Origin: Roseiarcus sp963829505
GTDB taxonomy: Bacteria; Pseudomonadota; Alphaproteobacteria; Rhizobiales; Beijerinckiaceae
DNA: 64,000 nt
Assembly: GCA_963829505.1 (NCBI GenBank)
Contig: CAWHIL010000001.1
Span: 992,001 to 1,056,000, forward strand
Direction of reading: 5' to 3'
Shown here: positions 1 through 12,586 of the stretch, piece after piece
Numbering within the stretch: the stretch's first letter is position 1
How the letters are laid out: each line of letters starts with the position of its first letter
Made by a program: the position numbers and the translations under genes
Notes under the pieces: generated by a model
Seen by the model: only the letters and a program-made list of their open reading frames with translations
Told to the model about the DNA's origin: nothing
Databases searched by the model: none

Positions 1-76
1 GTGTATCGTGTCGCCTCGCCGGGGCCAATTCGAGAACTCATCGTTCTCATGACCGGGGGGCCTGAAGACAAACGCC

Positions 77-751
77 ATGTTCTCCGCACCTTCGCAGAAA
101 ATCAGCCGCTGCCTCGAACGCCTCACGGACCTGCAAGCGCGGGCCGATGCGGAAACCGACCCCATCCTGAAGGCGGAATTGCGCGGCTACGAGGCTCAAT
201 GGTCGGACCTCCTCGAGACGTATCGGTTCCTGGACGCAACAGGGCGGCATCTCGACGAAATGCGCGACAGGCGAGCCAAGCCGTTCGCGCCTCAATTGCC
301 GCGGAGCGGCGTTTCTCTCGCCCAGCGTCTTGAAGTGCTGGTGTCCGCCGCGATCGAGCACGCTGACGGCAAAGCGAGGGCCGCCTTTTACCTCGCCGAC
401 GAAGCCGGGAAGGAACTGCGTCATGTCACCGGAATGACGGACGCCTACGCCCGGTGCGTCAATGGGTTCGCCATCGGGGAGCGTTCGCTGGCCTGCGGTT
501 TGGCGGTTGCGAGACGCCAGCCGATCGTCACGCCGGACGTAACCGAAGAGCCGCGGTGGAAACAGTGGCTGTGGCTGGCGGAAGAGTTTCGTTACCGGGC
601 GTGCTGGTCTTTTCCGATCGCGAGTTCTTCCGGCAGGACCCTGGGGTCGTTTGCTCTGTACTATCCCGAACGCCGCGCGCCGACGCCGCGCGACCTGGAC
701 TTCGCGTCGGTTCTCACTCGCACGGCCGCAACGATCATCGTCGGGCGCTAA
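77..751 (+). CDS. GAF-domain sensory protein
   Basis: This 224-residue soluble protein has an N-terminal helical stretch (about residues 1-75, charged and probably coiled) followed by a GAF-like domain (about 85-220). The GAF part shows the typical pattern of a hydrophobic helix (LEVLVSAAIEHADG), an AAFYLAD strand, a central PIVTPDV element and a closing SFPI...GSFALYYPE strand pair. GAF domains of this style usually precede a histidine kinase or diguanylate cyclase. Here the reading frame stops directly after the domain (TIIVGR) and no kinase is found downstream in any frame, so it is a stand-alone sensor module or a truncated kinase. Its ligand and partner are unknown. Confidence 0.72.
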   Translation: MFSAPSQKISRCLERLTDLQARADAETDPILKAELRGYEAQWSDLLETYRFLDATGRHLDEMRDRRAKPFAPQLPRSGVSLAQRLEVLVSAAIEHADGKARAAFYLADEAGKELRHVTGMTDAYARCVNGFAIGERSLACGLAVARRQPIVTPDVTEEPRWKQWLWLAEEFRYRACWSFPIASSSGRTLGSFALYYPERRAPTPRDLDFASVLTRTAATIIVGR

Positions 752-923
752 AGAGTTGGGCGATGTCGGACTGAAACTCGCGAACGACGACCGGCCAGCG
801 GCCGGCCGCGCCGCGCCAGATCCACCGCCTGTTCTGAACACAGGCGAATTACGCTTCCTCGTGATAACCTTCGGCGAACACCGGAAGACAGCGTTTTTCT
901 CCGGCTGAACTGGGAGGCCTTGC

Positions 924-1640
924 ATGTGGGAGCATCTCGAAGTCTTCACCGTCGTCGGGCTCGGGCTCGGAATGGCGATGGCGGTCGTTCCGGGGGCGGT
1001 CGCCCAGCAAAATCCGGTGACGGCGATCGACGTCCTGCTTGAACCCGACGCGACCATGGTTCAGCATGCGGTCGCAGCCAACGCGCGGCTCCTCGAGTCC
1101 TTCCCGAAGGGCTTTTCCCTCGGCGCGACGCACCACCCGCACATCACCCTGTTGCAGCAGTTCGTCCGCACGAACGACCTCGACAAGGCGTTCGCGGCGG
1201 CGGCCGCGGTTCTCGCCAAAGAGAAGCCGACGACGTGGACGCTGAAGGCGGTCAAATACTACTACATTCCGGCGCCGCCGCTCGGCATTGCGGGAATCGT
1301 CATCGAACCGACCGAGGACCTGCACCGTCTGCAGGACGAGATCATCGAGGCGGTCGCGCCCTACACCGAGAAAACGGGAACGACCGCGGCGTTCTTCAGC
1401 GACGAGGACGGCCGCGACATTCAGGACGGCCTGATCGGCTACGTCGAGAATTTCGTGCAGGACTCGGCGGGCAAGCGCTTCAATCCGCATGTGACCATCG
1501 GCGTCGCCACGGAGACGTATCTGAACGCGATGCTGGCCGAGCCGTTCCCGTCGTTTGCGTTCTCGCCGGCGGGCGCGGCGGTCTATCAGCTCGGCTCCTT
1601 CGGCTCGGCGCGGAAGGAACTCGCGAAGCTGACGCCCTGA
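924..1640 (+). CDS. Exported 2H phosphoesterase-like (2'-5' RNA ligase family) protein
   Basis: The protein has 238 residues. The N-terminus is a hydrophobic export signal ending near AVAQQ (residue 28), so the product is probably periplasmic. Two HxT motifs, HIT at residues 73-75 and HVT at 189-191, sit in the spacing expected for the two catalytic halves of the 2H phosphoesterase fold. That family includes LigT/2'-5' RNA ligases and cyclic phosphodiesterases, which act on 2',3'-cyclic or 2'-5' phosphodiester bonds. The substrate is not predictable. An exported version is unusual, because characterised bacterial members act on RNA in the cytoplasm. It lies 90 bp upstream of an L,D-transpeptidase on the same strand. 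Confidence 0.72.
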   Translation: MWEHLEVFTVVGLGLGMAMAVVPGAVAQQNPVTAIDVLLEPDATMVQHAVAANARLLESFPKGFSLGATHHPHITLLQQFVRTNDLDKAFAAAAAVLAKEKPTTWTLKAVKYYYIPAPPLGIAGIVIEPTEDLHRLQDEIIEAVAPYTEKTGTTAAFFSDEDGRDIQDGLIGYVENFVQDSAGKRFNPHVTIGVATETYLNAMLAEPFPSFAFSPAGAAVYQLGSFGSARKELAKLTP

Positions 1641-1729
1641 GGGCGGAGAGAGATCGAATAACGCCATTGACGGGTCCGTGCGCTGCGGCAAGTTTCTGGG
1701 CGCGAGGAAGACGGAAGGCGCTGGGTAAA

Positions 1730-2710
1730 ATGAATCGACGTCAGTTCGGCCGCGTGGTCGCCGCCGCCTCGATCGCAGCGAGCGCGCAAGCGCGCGCCCA
1801 GCGGGTCGACAAATACGCCGAGCAGCTTCAGAACGGCGAGTTCAACTGGTTCCCGGAGCGCTCGCCCGACGGCCCGATCCTGGTCATCGTCTCGCTTCCC
1901 GACCAGCTCGTGCATGTTTATCGCAACGGCGTGCGCATCGCGGCCTCGACCTGTTCGACGGGCAAGCTCGGCCATCGGACGCCGACGGGGGTCTTCAAGA
2001 TCCTGCAAAAGGACAAGCATCACCATTCGTCGACCTACAACAACGCGCCGATGCCGAACATGAACCGGCTCACCTGGTCGGGGATCGCGCTGCACGCCGG
2101 GCAGCTTCCGGGCTATCCTGCCTCGCACGGCTGCGTCCGGCTGCCTTTGGCGTTTTCCGAGCTCCTGTTCGGCGTCACCAAGCTCGGCATGACCGTCGTG
2201 ATCGCCGACGATCAGTCGCAGCCGACGGAAGTGACGCATCCGGGGCTCGTGCTCGGCGAATATGCGGCGCGCGAGTTCGACGCTGTCGACACGGCCTTGA
2301 AGACGGCGGAATATTCGGAGGGCCACGAGGCTCGACCGAAGGCGCCGAGCGTCGTCGTCAGCAGCGCCGACAACTCAATCGCCGTGTTCGACAATGGCGC
2401 CCTCGCCGCCAGGGGCAAGGTCGCGATCGAGAACCCAACGCAGCCGCTCGGCGAGCGCGTCTTTCTCCTGAACGGCGAGAACGATCATGACCGGTCGCTC
2501 GCCTGGTCGGGGGCGGAAGTCGGGAGCCTGACCAAATCGACCGGCGACGACAGCGCGACGGTGCTGCGGCGCATCAAGGCGGAGCCGCGGATGCAGGAGG
2601 CCGTCCGCACGCGCCTCAAATTCGGCATGACGCTGGTGACGACCGACGAGCCCGCGACCGCGGCGACCCGCTCGGGCGACGGCTTCGTGGTTATCGACGC
2701 GGTGACGTGA
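1730..2710 (+). CDS. L,D-transpeptidase (YkuD domain)
   Basis: This periplasmic peptidoglycan cross-linking or lipoprotein-anchoring enzyme has 326 residues. The YkuD signature is clear: H133-G-C135-V-R around SHGCVRLP, with the upstream ALHAG strand. Cys135 is the nucleophile and His133 part of the active site. The N-terminus MNRRQFGRVVAAAS carries a twin-arginine-like RRQF motif and a signal peptide. I chose the ATG at 1730, preceded by GGAAGG, because in-frame sequence further upstream is only the shadow of the previous gene. The C-terminal ~130 residues (after ~195) do not resemble the catalytic domain and may be a second, degenerate cell-wall module. Confidence 0.88.
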   Translation: MNRRQFGRVVAAASIAASAQARAQRVDKYAEQLQNGEFNWFPERSPDGPILVIVSLPDQLVHVYRNGVRIAASTCSTGKLGHRTPTGVFKILQKDKHHHSSTYNNAPMPNMNRLTWSGIALHAGQLPGYPASHGCVRLPLAFSELLFGVTKLGMTVVIADDQSQPTEVTHPGLVLGEYAAREFDAVDTALKTAEYSEGHEARPKAPSVVVSSADNSIAVFDNGALAARGKVAIENPTQPLGERVFLLNGENDHDRSLAWSGAEVGSLTKSTGDDSATVLRRIKAEPRMQEAVRTRLKFGMTLVTTDEPATAATRSGDGFVVIDAVT

Positions 2711-2841
2711 GGCACGACAATAAACGCTCAGGCACCGATGGAACGGTCAAATCTCAACGAATCCAGGCCCGCTGCATATGACCCGACCCTTACTTCATGC
2801 CGATCATGGTCCAAGCCTCGCGAAGTCCGTCGCGCCAGAAG

Positions 2842-3273
2842 TCACACGGGCCGCCGATTATTCCGTAGGACAATATCGCCGGAATTATCCCTGACCCATT
2901 CTGCGTCCCTCACACACTTGCTGTGTTCGTACGAAAGAAAGCCGAGGCTACCCAATACAAATAATGCGCCAACTCGGTGGACAGCGCGTGTTGCGATCCT
3001 GTCCGCCCTCTCCGGGTCGGGCTGTCTGCGCCCGCAGGCCTTGGAGAATTTCGCCCCCTCATTGATCGGTTCAAGGCAGAATCTGCAAATCTCTGACCGT
3101 GTCTTTTTGGGCCCAGGCGCCGTCCAAGCGCCAATCTCGCGGTTGTTCTCCTCGCACCAGGCGTACGCGAAGTTGGCGCGCCCGCCGGACTGATCACCGT
3201 CGCTAAGAGTCCTGGCAATGTGATGCGGCTTGCCGCACATCGGGCACTTGATAGGTCGACCCTCGTCAGCCAT
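2842..3273 (-). CDS. Small zinc-ribbon protein with a C-terminal membrane segment
   Basis: The protein has 143 residues and I do not recognise a family. It opens with a CPMCGKPHH knuckle (Cys-X2-Cys near residues 10-13) and has a second pair CRFCLEP about 60 residues later, a pattern suited to binding one or two zinc ions. Further on, the ALFVLGSLGFLSY stretch looks like a single membrane helix. The start at 3273 is favoured by the AGAAGGGG ribosome-binding sequence 7 nt upstream; the longer in-frame extension is Arg-rich and unlikely. Surrounding DNA is visibly less GC-rich than the flanks, which suggests acquisition by transfer. It lies opposite two small unknown genes. Confidence 0.55.
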   Translation of the reverse strand: MADEGRPIKCPMCGKPHHIARTLSDGDQSGGRANFAYAWCEENNREIGAWTAPGPKKTRSEICRFCLEPINEGAKFSKACGRRQPDPERADRIATRAVHRVGALFVLGSLGFLSYEHSKCVRDAEWVRDNSGDIVLRNNRRPV

Positions 3274-3458
3274 CGCTAGCCCCTTCTGTCGCCGCCAGCT
3301 TGGGGTACCCTTGCTGCGGCGGCGCCGTCTGCCGCGCAATGCGGTGTTCGAGCGGCGAGGCCGGACATGTTATCATGCAGCCGAACGACGCAAAATGTCG
3401 TGAGGGATTCGGCCCGCCGTCCTGGTCGAGATAAAGGTCGGAGGGGGGGACGGATGCT

Positions 3459-3695
3459 TTGATATTGGGCTTCGAGATCCTAAGTGAGATTTCCGATATC
3501 GAGACCTTCGCAACCGGCTCCGGTGTTCGTGAGATTGCCCGGCTGCGACGCATCTATGGCCGCGGGCGATGGCGGAAGCGGAAGGGCGTTGCGCGGGTGA
3601 GATTGACCGATGGCTCAATCCACGCTGCTGAGATACACTGGTACGAAGCTGCCGGCGTTGGGCGCAAGGAATACAAGATCAAGCACCTGCTCTAA
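3459..3695 (+). CDS. Conserved small hypothetical protein
   Basis: This 78-residue basic protein is read from a TTG start with a strong GAGGGGGG ribosome-binding sequence 9 nt upstream. The core contains RLRRIYGRGRWRKRKG followed by a strand-rich segment (VRLTDGSIHAAEIHWYEA) and ends in KEYKIK. I recall closely similar short proteins in Bradyrhizobium-type genomes, usually with no assigned function. It is separated by 3 nt from the next gene and almost certainly co-transcribed with it. The two-gene layout resembles a toxin-antitoxin or regulator/effector pair, but nothing in the sequence shows such an activity. Confidence 0.6.
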   Translation: MILGFEILSEISDIETFATGSGVREIARLRRIYGRGRWRKRKGVARVRLTDGSIHAAEIHWYEAAGVGRKEYKIKHLL

Positions 3696-3698
3696 GAC

Positions 3699-3929
3699 AT
3701 GACAAAGACCCAAGCAAAGCAACTGGTTGTCTGCATTGCGAACGAGGGCTACGCCGTCTCGCTTGAAAAGCGGAAAATCTACGTGGCCCTGCGCGACGGC
3801 GCCGCCGAGAAGCACGGCTTGCTGCGGATCGTGGACGAGTTGGGAGAGAACTATCTCTACCCGAAGACTTTGTTCCGCTCGATTGCGCTGCCGCAAGCGG
3901 TTCGCAGGGCGGTGCTGGCCGCGGCGTAG
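3699..3929 (+). CDS. Small hypothetical protein, partner of the preceding gene
   Basis: The protein has 76 residues. A short N-terminal helix (MTKTQAKQL) leads into two predicted beta strands (VCIANEGYAVSL and KIYVALRD) and a C-terminal helix (LPQAVRRAVLAAA). It starts 3 nt after the stop of the upstream 78-residue gene, so the two form an operon. I do not recognise the family. The size, compact alpha/beta pattern and tight coupling would fit a two-protein complex, but this is inference only. Confidence 0.55.
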   Translation: MTKTQAKQLVVCIANEGYAVSLEKRKIYVALRDGAAEKHGLLRIVDELGENYLYPKTLFRSIALPQAVRRAVLAAA

Positions 3930-4058
3930 GCTTCGGCGCGCAATGCCGACGCAGTAGCGCCAATCCTCGGTCGCGCCGCGCCATTCGCAGGAGAGTTTTG
4001 GCGCAGATTCTTCGACCTCCTCTCCCCTTCACAAGGGCGGTCCAGAAGGAAGCCCGGT

Positions 4059-4439
4059 ATGGACGACAAGGAAATCCGCGCGGCCCTCGACCGCCATTGG
4101 GCCGCCTCCGACGCGAGCGACTTCGAGACGGAGCACGATATCTATCGCGACGACGCGGTGCTCGAATACCCGCAGTCGGGCGAGCGTATCCGCGGGCGCC
4201 GCAACATCCAGGCGTCGCGCGAGGCGCAGCCGAACCGGAAGCGCTTTACGGTGCGGCGCATCGTCGGCTCGGGCGATCTCTGGGTGACCGAATTCGTGCT
4301 GAGCTACGACGGCAAGCCGTCCTACACAGTCAGCGTCATGGAATTTCGCGACGGCAAGGTCGCGCGCGAGACCCAGTATTTCGCCGACCCGTTCGAGCCC
4401 GGCCCGTCGCGCGCGCAATGGGTCGAGCGGATGACGTGA
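4059..4439 (+). CDS. NTF2-like / SnoaL-like domain protein
   Basis: This 126-residue protein matches the NTF2-like fold seen in SnoaL and related ketosteroid-isomerase-like proteins. It has an N-terminal helix (RAALDRHWAASD), a DDAVLEYPQSGERIRGR strand/loop, the central ...VSVMEFRDGKVARETQYFADPFE strands, and a closing aromatic helix. The FRDGKVARET segment is typical of small SnoaL-like proteins in alphaproteobacteria. Members are diverse enzymes or small-molecule binders, so the substrate cannot be stated. It is followed by a palindromic repeat and an oppositely oriented gene. Confidence 0.78.
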   Translation: MDDKEIRAALDRHWAASDASDFETEHDIYRDDAVLEYPQSGERIRGRRNIQASREAQPNRKRFTVRRIVGSGDLWVTEFVLSYDGKPSYTVSVMEFRDGKVARETQYFADPFEPGPSRAQWVERMT

Positions 4440-4488
4440 GGGCGTTCTCGACGGCTTGAACGCACACGGGCGGGTCTCGCCGTACAGG

Positions 4489-4572
4489 CGTCATTGCGAG
4501 GAGCGAAGCGACGAAGCAATCCAGACAGCGCTCTCCCGGCCTCTGGATTGCTTCGCTTCGCTCGCAATGACG
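4489..4572. repeat. REP-like palindromic intergenic repeat
   Basis: Two inverted arms, 4489-4525 and 4542-4572, begin and end with CGTCATTGCGAG / CTCGCAATGACG and contain TCTGGATTGCTTCG near the centre. The arms pair almost completely around a ~16-nt loop. This matches a short dispersed repeat that is common between convergent genes in Rhizobiales. It sits exactly between convergent genes ending at 4439 and 4587, so it could also serve as a bidirectional transcription stop. Confidence 0.8.
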
Positions 4573-4586
4573 GCGCTCCGATCGCG

Positions 4587-5657
4587 CTACCCTTGGCCGC
4601 GCACGATGCGCGCGCCGATCTGATGCAGCACGACGCCGACAGCGAGCGCCGCGGTCGACGCCGTCGCGCCCGGGAGGATGTCGCCGATCGCCGCGAGAAT
4701 CGCTCCGACCGGCGCCGATCGCGCGGCGCTGTCGATGGCTGGCTTCGCCGCCGCCAGCACCTGCTTCAAAACCTCGAAGATCTGGTTGACGCTCGGGTCG
4801 GCGGAGCCGCCGAGCATGTCGCGGAACCGGTCGAGCCCTTGCACATAGTCGTCGGACGACGCGCCGCCGAGGCTTTTCACGAGGCCGACGACGCCGAGCG
4901 CGGCGACGAGCCAGCCGGCGGCGCGAACATAAGCCCCGTAGCGGACGAGGCCAGGCGCCCCGTCCGGCAGGCCGGTCGCCGGGCGCTGCGTGGAGAGCTG
5001 AAAGAGGGCGATCGCGCCGCGGGTCAGCGCCCCGAAGACGCCGCCCGGCCGGTCCGACATGCGCACGATGCCGCCGGCGACGCTGTCGAGTTGGCCAGGG
5101 ACGCCGTTCGCGGGCGGCGCGCCGAGTTCGCCTTGCCCCGGCTCTGACGTGGCCGGCGCCTCGGCCCATTCGTCCGCCGGCGCCGGGACGCCAGCCTGAC
5201 CGCTCCATCCTCGCCCGGCGGCGTCGATCAGCCAGGCCGGCGCGTTGGCCGAATTGCCGCCCTCGCCCCAGACGATTCTCGTCGTGTCGCTCGGCCCATT
5301 GCCGAAGCCGACATGCAGGCGCGCCGGGCCCATATAGTTGACGCCCGCGCCCATGCCGGTCGCGCCGCTGGCCGCGGCCGCGGCGACAAATCGACGGACG
5401 GTCTCGAGGTCGGACGGGTCGGTGAAATTCAGCGTCCGGCCGCCCCGGACAAGCTCGATGTCGGCTGCGCCGCCGCCGTCGTGGCGCCGCGAGCCGACGC
5501 GCCTGCCCGTCGAGCCGGGCTGGCCGCCGGAGACAACGCGAACGACATCGACGCCGGACGCGTGCGCCGCCGCGAGCAATACGCCACGCAGTCTCGGATT
5601 GACCGGCCGGTCCCGGATCACCCCGCCGGCGAGCGGCGATTCGTCGATGTGGCTCAT
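4587..5657 (-). CDS. M15-like peptidoglycan peptidase domain fused to a hydrophobic tail
   Basis: The protein has 356 residues. Residues ~25-120 resemble the D-Ala-D-Ala carboxypeptidase/endolysin fold (peptidase M15 or hedgehog-like): H59 and D66 in SRRHDGGGAADIEL, followed by H115 in RLHVGF, give a plausible zinc triad. A low-complexity Pro/Glu/Ala linker follows (~150-190). The remainder (~205-350) holds two or three hydrophobic segments, such as AAGWLVAALGVVGLV and AALAVGVVLHQIG. An endolysin-like domain attached to a membrane-active tail recalls lysin-holin combinations or a membrane-tethered cell-wall hydrolase. No phage genes are adjacent. Function is inferred from the motif pattern only. 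Confidence 0.55.
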   Translation of the reverse strand: MSHIDESPLAGGVIRDRPVNPRLRGVLLAAAHASGVDVVRVVSGGQPGSTGRRVGSRRHDGGGAADIELVRGGRTLNFTDPSDLETVRRFVAAAAASGATGMGAGVNYMGPARLHVGFGNGPSDTTRIVWGEGGNSANAPAWLIDAAGRGWSGQAGVPAPADEWAEAPATSEPGQGELGAPPANGVPGQLDSVAGGIVRMSDRPGGVFGALTRGAIALFQLSTQRPATGLPDGAPGLVRYGAYVRAAGWLVAALGVVGLVKSLGGASSDDYVQGLDRFRDMLGGSADPSVNQIFEVLKQVLAAAKPAIDSAARSAPVGAILAAIGDILPGATASTAALAVGVVLHQIGARIVRGQG

Positions 5658-5819
5658 TGCAAGCGAAGTCGAACGATCATTTCATGCGAATCGCGAAAGC
5701 TTTCGTTAAGCGCTGAGGCTGTCAAGCCGGCGCTTGTCGAATGCCCCTATGAAAATGCGCGCGTTCGCCGTCCTCTTCGCGTAAGATCGGCGGGATCGAA
5801 ACCGACCACAGAGACGAAT

Positions 5820-6539
5820 TTGACCCTCACCGATTTCAAGGCGCTGACCTTCGACTGCTACGGCACCCTCATTGACTGGGAGAGCGGCATGATCGAAGCG
5901 CTGAAGCCGCTGACCGAGCGGGCTTCGCGCAATCTCACCCGCGACGAGATTCTCGAGGCGCACGCGCGCCATGAGTCCGCCCAACAGCTCGAAACGCCCG
6001 CCAGGCTCTACCGCGACCTTCTGGCCGTCGTGCACAAGCGCCTCGCCGAGGAATGGGGGGTCGCGACGACCTGGGAGGAATGCGCGGCCTACGGCCGGTC
6101 GGTGCCGAACTGGCCGCCGTTCCCCGACTCGGTCGAGGCGCTGCAATATCTCAAGCAGCATTTCCGCCTCGCCATCCTGTCGAACGTCGACAACACGAGC
6201 TTCGCCTGCAGCAACGTGCGGCTCGGCGTCACCTTCGACGCCGTCTACACGGCCGAGGACATTGGCTCGTACAAACCCTCGCAGCGCAACTTCGACTACA
6301 TGCTCCGGAACCTGAAGGCGCTCGGGATCGAGAAGCACGAGATCCTGCATGTCGCCGAGAGCCTTTTTCACGACCATGCGGTCGCCAACGCGCTCGGCCT
6401 CGCCTCCTGCTGGATCAACCGGCGGCACGGGCGGCGAGGCTTCGGCGCGACCATGAACCCGGGCAAGGCGCCGAAGCTCGATTTCCAGTTCACGAGCATG
6501 GCGGAACTGGCGGAGGCCTATCGGAAGGCGCTGGGGTAG
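5820..6539 (+). CDS. HAD-superfamily hydrolase, haloacid dehalogenase type II
   Basis: The protein has 239 residues, the usual length for the family. Motif I is FDCYGTLID, with the Asp nucleophile at about residue 12; motif II lies in AILSNVD, motif III is the Lys in GSYKPS, and motif IV surrounds the HVAESLFHDH region. Type II 2-haloacid dehalogenases hydrolyse short 2-haloacids, but many relatives are phosphatases, so the substrate is uncertain. The TTG at 5820 is chosen because the protein then begins directly with the conserved TLTDFKALTFDCYGT N-terminus; the in-frame sequence before it is not family-like. Confidence 0.82.
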   Translation: MTLTDFKALTFDCYGTLIDWESGMIEALKPLTERASRNLTRDEILEAHARHESAQQLETPARLYRDLLAVVHKRLAEEWGVATTWEECAAYGRSVPNWPPFPDSVEALQYLKQHFRLAILSNVDNTSFACSNVRLGVTFDAVYTAEDIGSYKPSQRNFDYMLRNLKALGIEKHEILHVAESLFHDHAVANALGLASCWINRRHGRRGFGATMNPGKAPKLDFQFTSMAELAEAYRKALG

Positions 6540-6554
6540 GAATCTCCTTCTCCG

Positions 6555-6574
6555 TCTCCCCGCACGCGGGGAGA
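6555..6574. terminator. Hairpin downstream of the HAD gene
   Basis: TCTCCCC (6555-6561) pairs with GGGGAGA (6568-6574) around a 6-nt loop, 16 nt after the HAD stop codon. There is no clear U-tract. It resembles the shorter member of the CTTCTCCCC...GGGGAGAAG intergenic hairpins seen again near 11.4 kb, so it may be a repeat that also ends transcription. Confidence 0.4.
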
Positions 6575-6615
6575 AGAGACAGCCGAGGCCTCCCAAATTC
6601 GCCTCGGATCGCCAT

Positions 6616-11108
<4,493 letters not shown>

Positions 11109-11133
11109 CGGCATCTCAAAGAGAGAAAACGCA

Positions 11134-11337
11134 ATGCGTCTTTTGATCGCGATTCTTCTGCCATGGCTCGTGTTCTTCACGATCGGCCGCCCGTTTGCCG
11201 GCGTCGTTTGCCTCATCCTCCAGATCACCCTGATCGGCTGGCTGCCGGCGGCCATCTGGGCCGTCTATGCGCTGAGCCAGTACAAGACCGACCGGAAGAT
11301 CGAAGAGGCGTTGCGGGGCGCGGCGAACCGGGGCTGA
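11134..11337 (+). CDS. Pmp3/YqaE-family membrane proteolipid
   Basis: This 67-residue hydrophobic peptide has two transmembrane helices (LLIAILLPWLVFFTIG and FAGVVCLILQITLIGWLPAAIWAVYAL) and a short charged tail. That is the hallmark of the UPF0057/Pmp3 (YqaE) family found in bacteria, yeast and plants. These inner-membrane peptides modulate membrane potential or salt and cold tolerance in eukaryotes; the bacterial role is poorly defined. It starts 25 nt after the lhr stop with AGAGAG upstream and may be read from the same transcript. Confidence 0.85.
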   Translation: MRLLIAILLPWLVFFTIGRPFAGVVCLILQITLIGWLPAAIWAVYALSQYKTDRKIEEALRGAANRG

Positions 11338-11390
11338 CGCCGTCACGTCGCCTTCGAGAGGGAACTGGGTCGGGAGAGGCGCCGACGCGT

Positions 11391-11500
11391 CCCTTCTCCC
11401 CGTTCACGGGGAGAAGGTTGGGATGAGGGGCGGGGTGAGTTTCTGCGCCGCCAATCCCCACGCCCCTCACCCCAACTCTCCCCGCTCCGCAGGGAGAGGG
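11391..11500. repeat. Nested inverted repeats between convergent genes
   Basis: Two hairpins sit side by side. CCTTCTCCCC/GGGGAGAAGG forms a perfect 10-bp stem at 11392-11417, and a second CTCTCCC/GGGAGAG stem lies at about 11476-11498. They are joined by an outer pairing of GAGGGGCG (near 11425) with CGCCCCTC (near 11461). It lies between the convergent Pmp3 and obgE genes. Short C/T-rich hairpins like this are dispersed through many rhizobial genomes and probably act as transcription stops. Confidence 0.7.
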
Positions 11501-11504
11501 GAAG

Positions 11505-12584
11505 CTAAAGCGGCGACCACGGCGGCTCGGGGGCGGCGGCCTCGGCGGCGGCTTCCGCCCTTCCCGCCTCGATCGCAGTCATCGTCGCGCGCAGCACGTC
11601 GGTCACGCCGCGCTGCGTCGCGGTCGAGAGCAGGATCGGCTTCGCCCGCTTGTCGCCCTCGGCGATCGCGGGCCCATGCGCCCGCACGGCGCGGCTGAGG
11701 CGCTGGACCTGCTCGGCGAGCGTCTCCTCGTCGACCGCGTCCACTTTCGACAGCGCCACGATCTCGGGCTTCTCGTCGAGCCCCTCGCCGTAGGCCGCAA
11801 GCTCGCGGCGGATGGTGCGGTAGTCGGCGCCGGCGTTGGCGCCCGTCGCGTCGACGAGATGGACGAGCGCGCCGCAGCGCTCGACATGACCGAGGAAGCG
11901 GTCGCCCAAGCCCGCTCCGTCGTGCGCCCCCTCGATCAGGCCCGGAATGTCGGCGAGCACGAAATCGCGCCCGTCGATCCTGACGACGCCGAGCCCCGGA
12001 TGAAGCGTCGTGAACGGGTAGTCGGCGATCTTCGGCTTGGCCGCCGAGACGGCCGCCAGAAAGGTCGATTTGCCGGCGTTCGGCAGGCCGACGAGGCCGG
12101 CGTCGGCGATCAGCTTGAGGCGCAGGACGAGCGTCCGCTCGATGCCGGCGAGGCCCGGATTGGCGTGCCGCGGCGCGCGGTTGGTCGAGGTGGTGAAATG
12201 GAGGTTGCCGAAGCCGCCGTTGCCGCCTTTGGCGACGACGAACCGCTCGCCCTCGGTCGTCAGATCGGCGACGAGGGCGCCGCTCTCCTCGTCGAAGATC
12301 TGCGTGCCGACGGGGACTTTGAGGACGACGTCGGCGCCGCGTCCGCCGGCGCGGTTGCGGCCCATGCCGTGCATCCCGGTCTTGGCCTTGAAATGCTGCT
12401 GGTAGCGGAAGTCGATGAGGGTGTTGAGGCCGGCGGCGCATTCGACGACGACGTCGCCGCCGCGTCCGCCGTCGCCGCCGTCCGGGCCGCCGAATTCGAT
12501 GAATTTCTCGCGCCGGAACGAGACTGAGCCCGCTCCGCCGTCGCCGGAGCGGACATAGACGCGGGCCTGATCGAGAAACTTCAT
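11505..12584 (-). CDS. obgE: GTPase ObgE/CgtA
   Basis: The protein has 359 residues. The N-terminal ~158 residues are the glycine-rich Obg fold (for example GGDGGRGGDV and GGNGGFGNLHF). The G domain follows with GLPNAGKST (G1), DIPGLIEGA (G3) and LSKVD (G4). Obg is an essential ribosome-associated GTPase acting in 50S assembly, the stringent response and cell-cycle control. The tail is short, acidic and alanine-rich. The start at 12584 gives the canonical MKFLDQARVYVRSGDGG N-terminus. It is the last gene of the rplU-rpmA-GNAT-obgE series and starts 2 nt after the GNAT stop. Confidence 0.97.
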   Translation of the reverse strand: MKFLDQARVYVRSGDGGAGSVSFRREKFIEFGGPDGGDGGRGGDVVVECAAGLNTLIDFRYQQHFKAKTGMHGMGRNRAGGRGADVVLKVPVGTQIFDEESGALVADLTTEGERFVVAKGGNGGFGNLHFTTSTNRAPRHANPGLAGIERTLVLRLKLIADAGLVGLPNAGKSTFLAAVSAAKPKIADYPFTTLHPGLGVVRIDGRDFVLADIPGLIEGAHDGAGLGDRFLGHVERCGALVHLVDATGANAGADYRTIRRELAAYGEGLDEKPEIVALSKVDAVDEETLAEQVQRLSRAVRAHGPAIAEGDKRAKPILLSTATQRGVTDVLRATMTAIEAGRAEAAAEAAAPEPPWSPL

Positions 12585-12586
12585 GG

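Noticed and set aside
1..333. Reading frame open from the window edge
   Set aside because: It is out of frame with the GAF gene, has no domain resemblance and looks like a GC-rich shadow frame.
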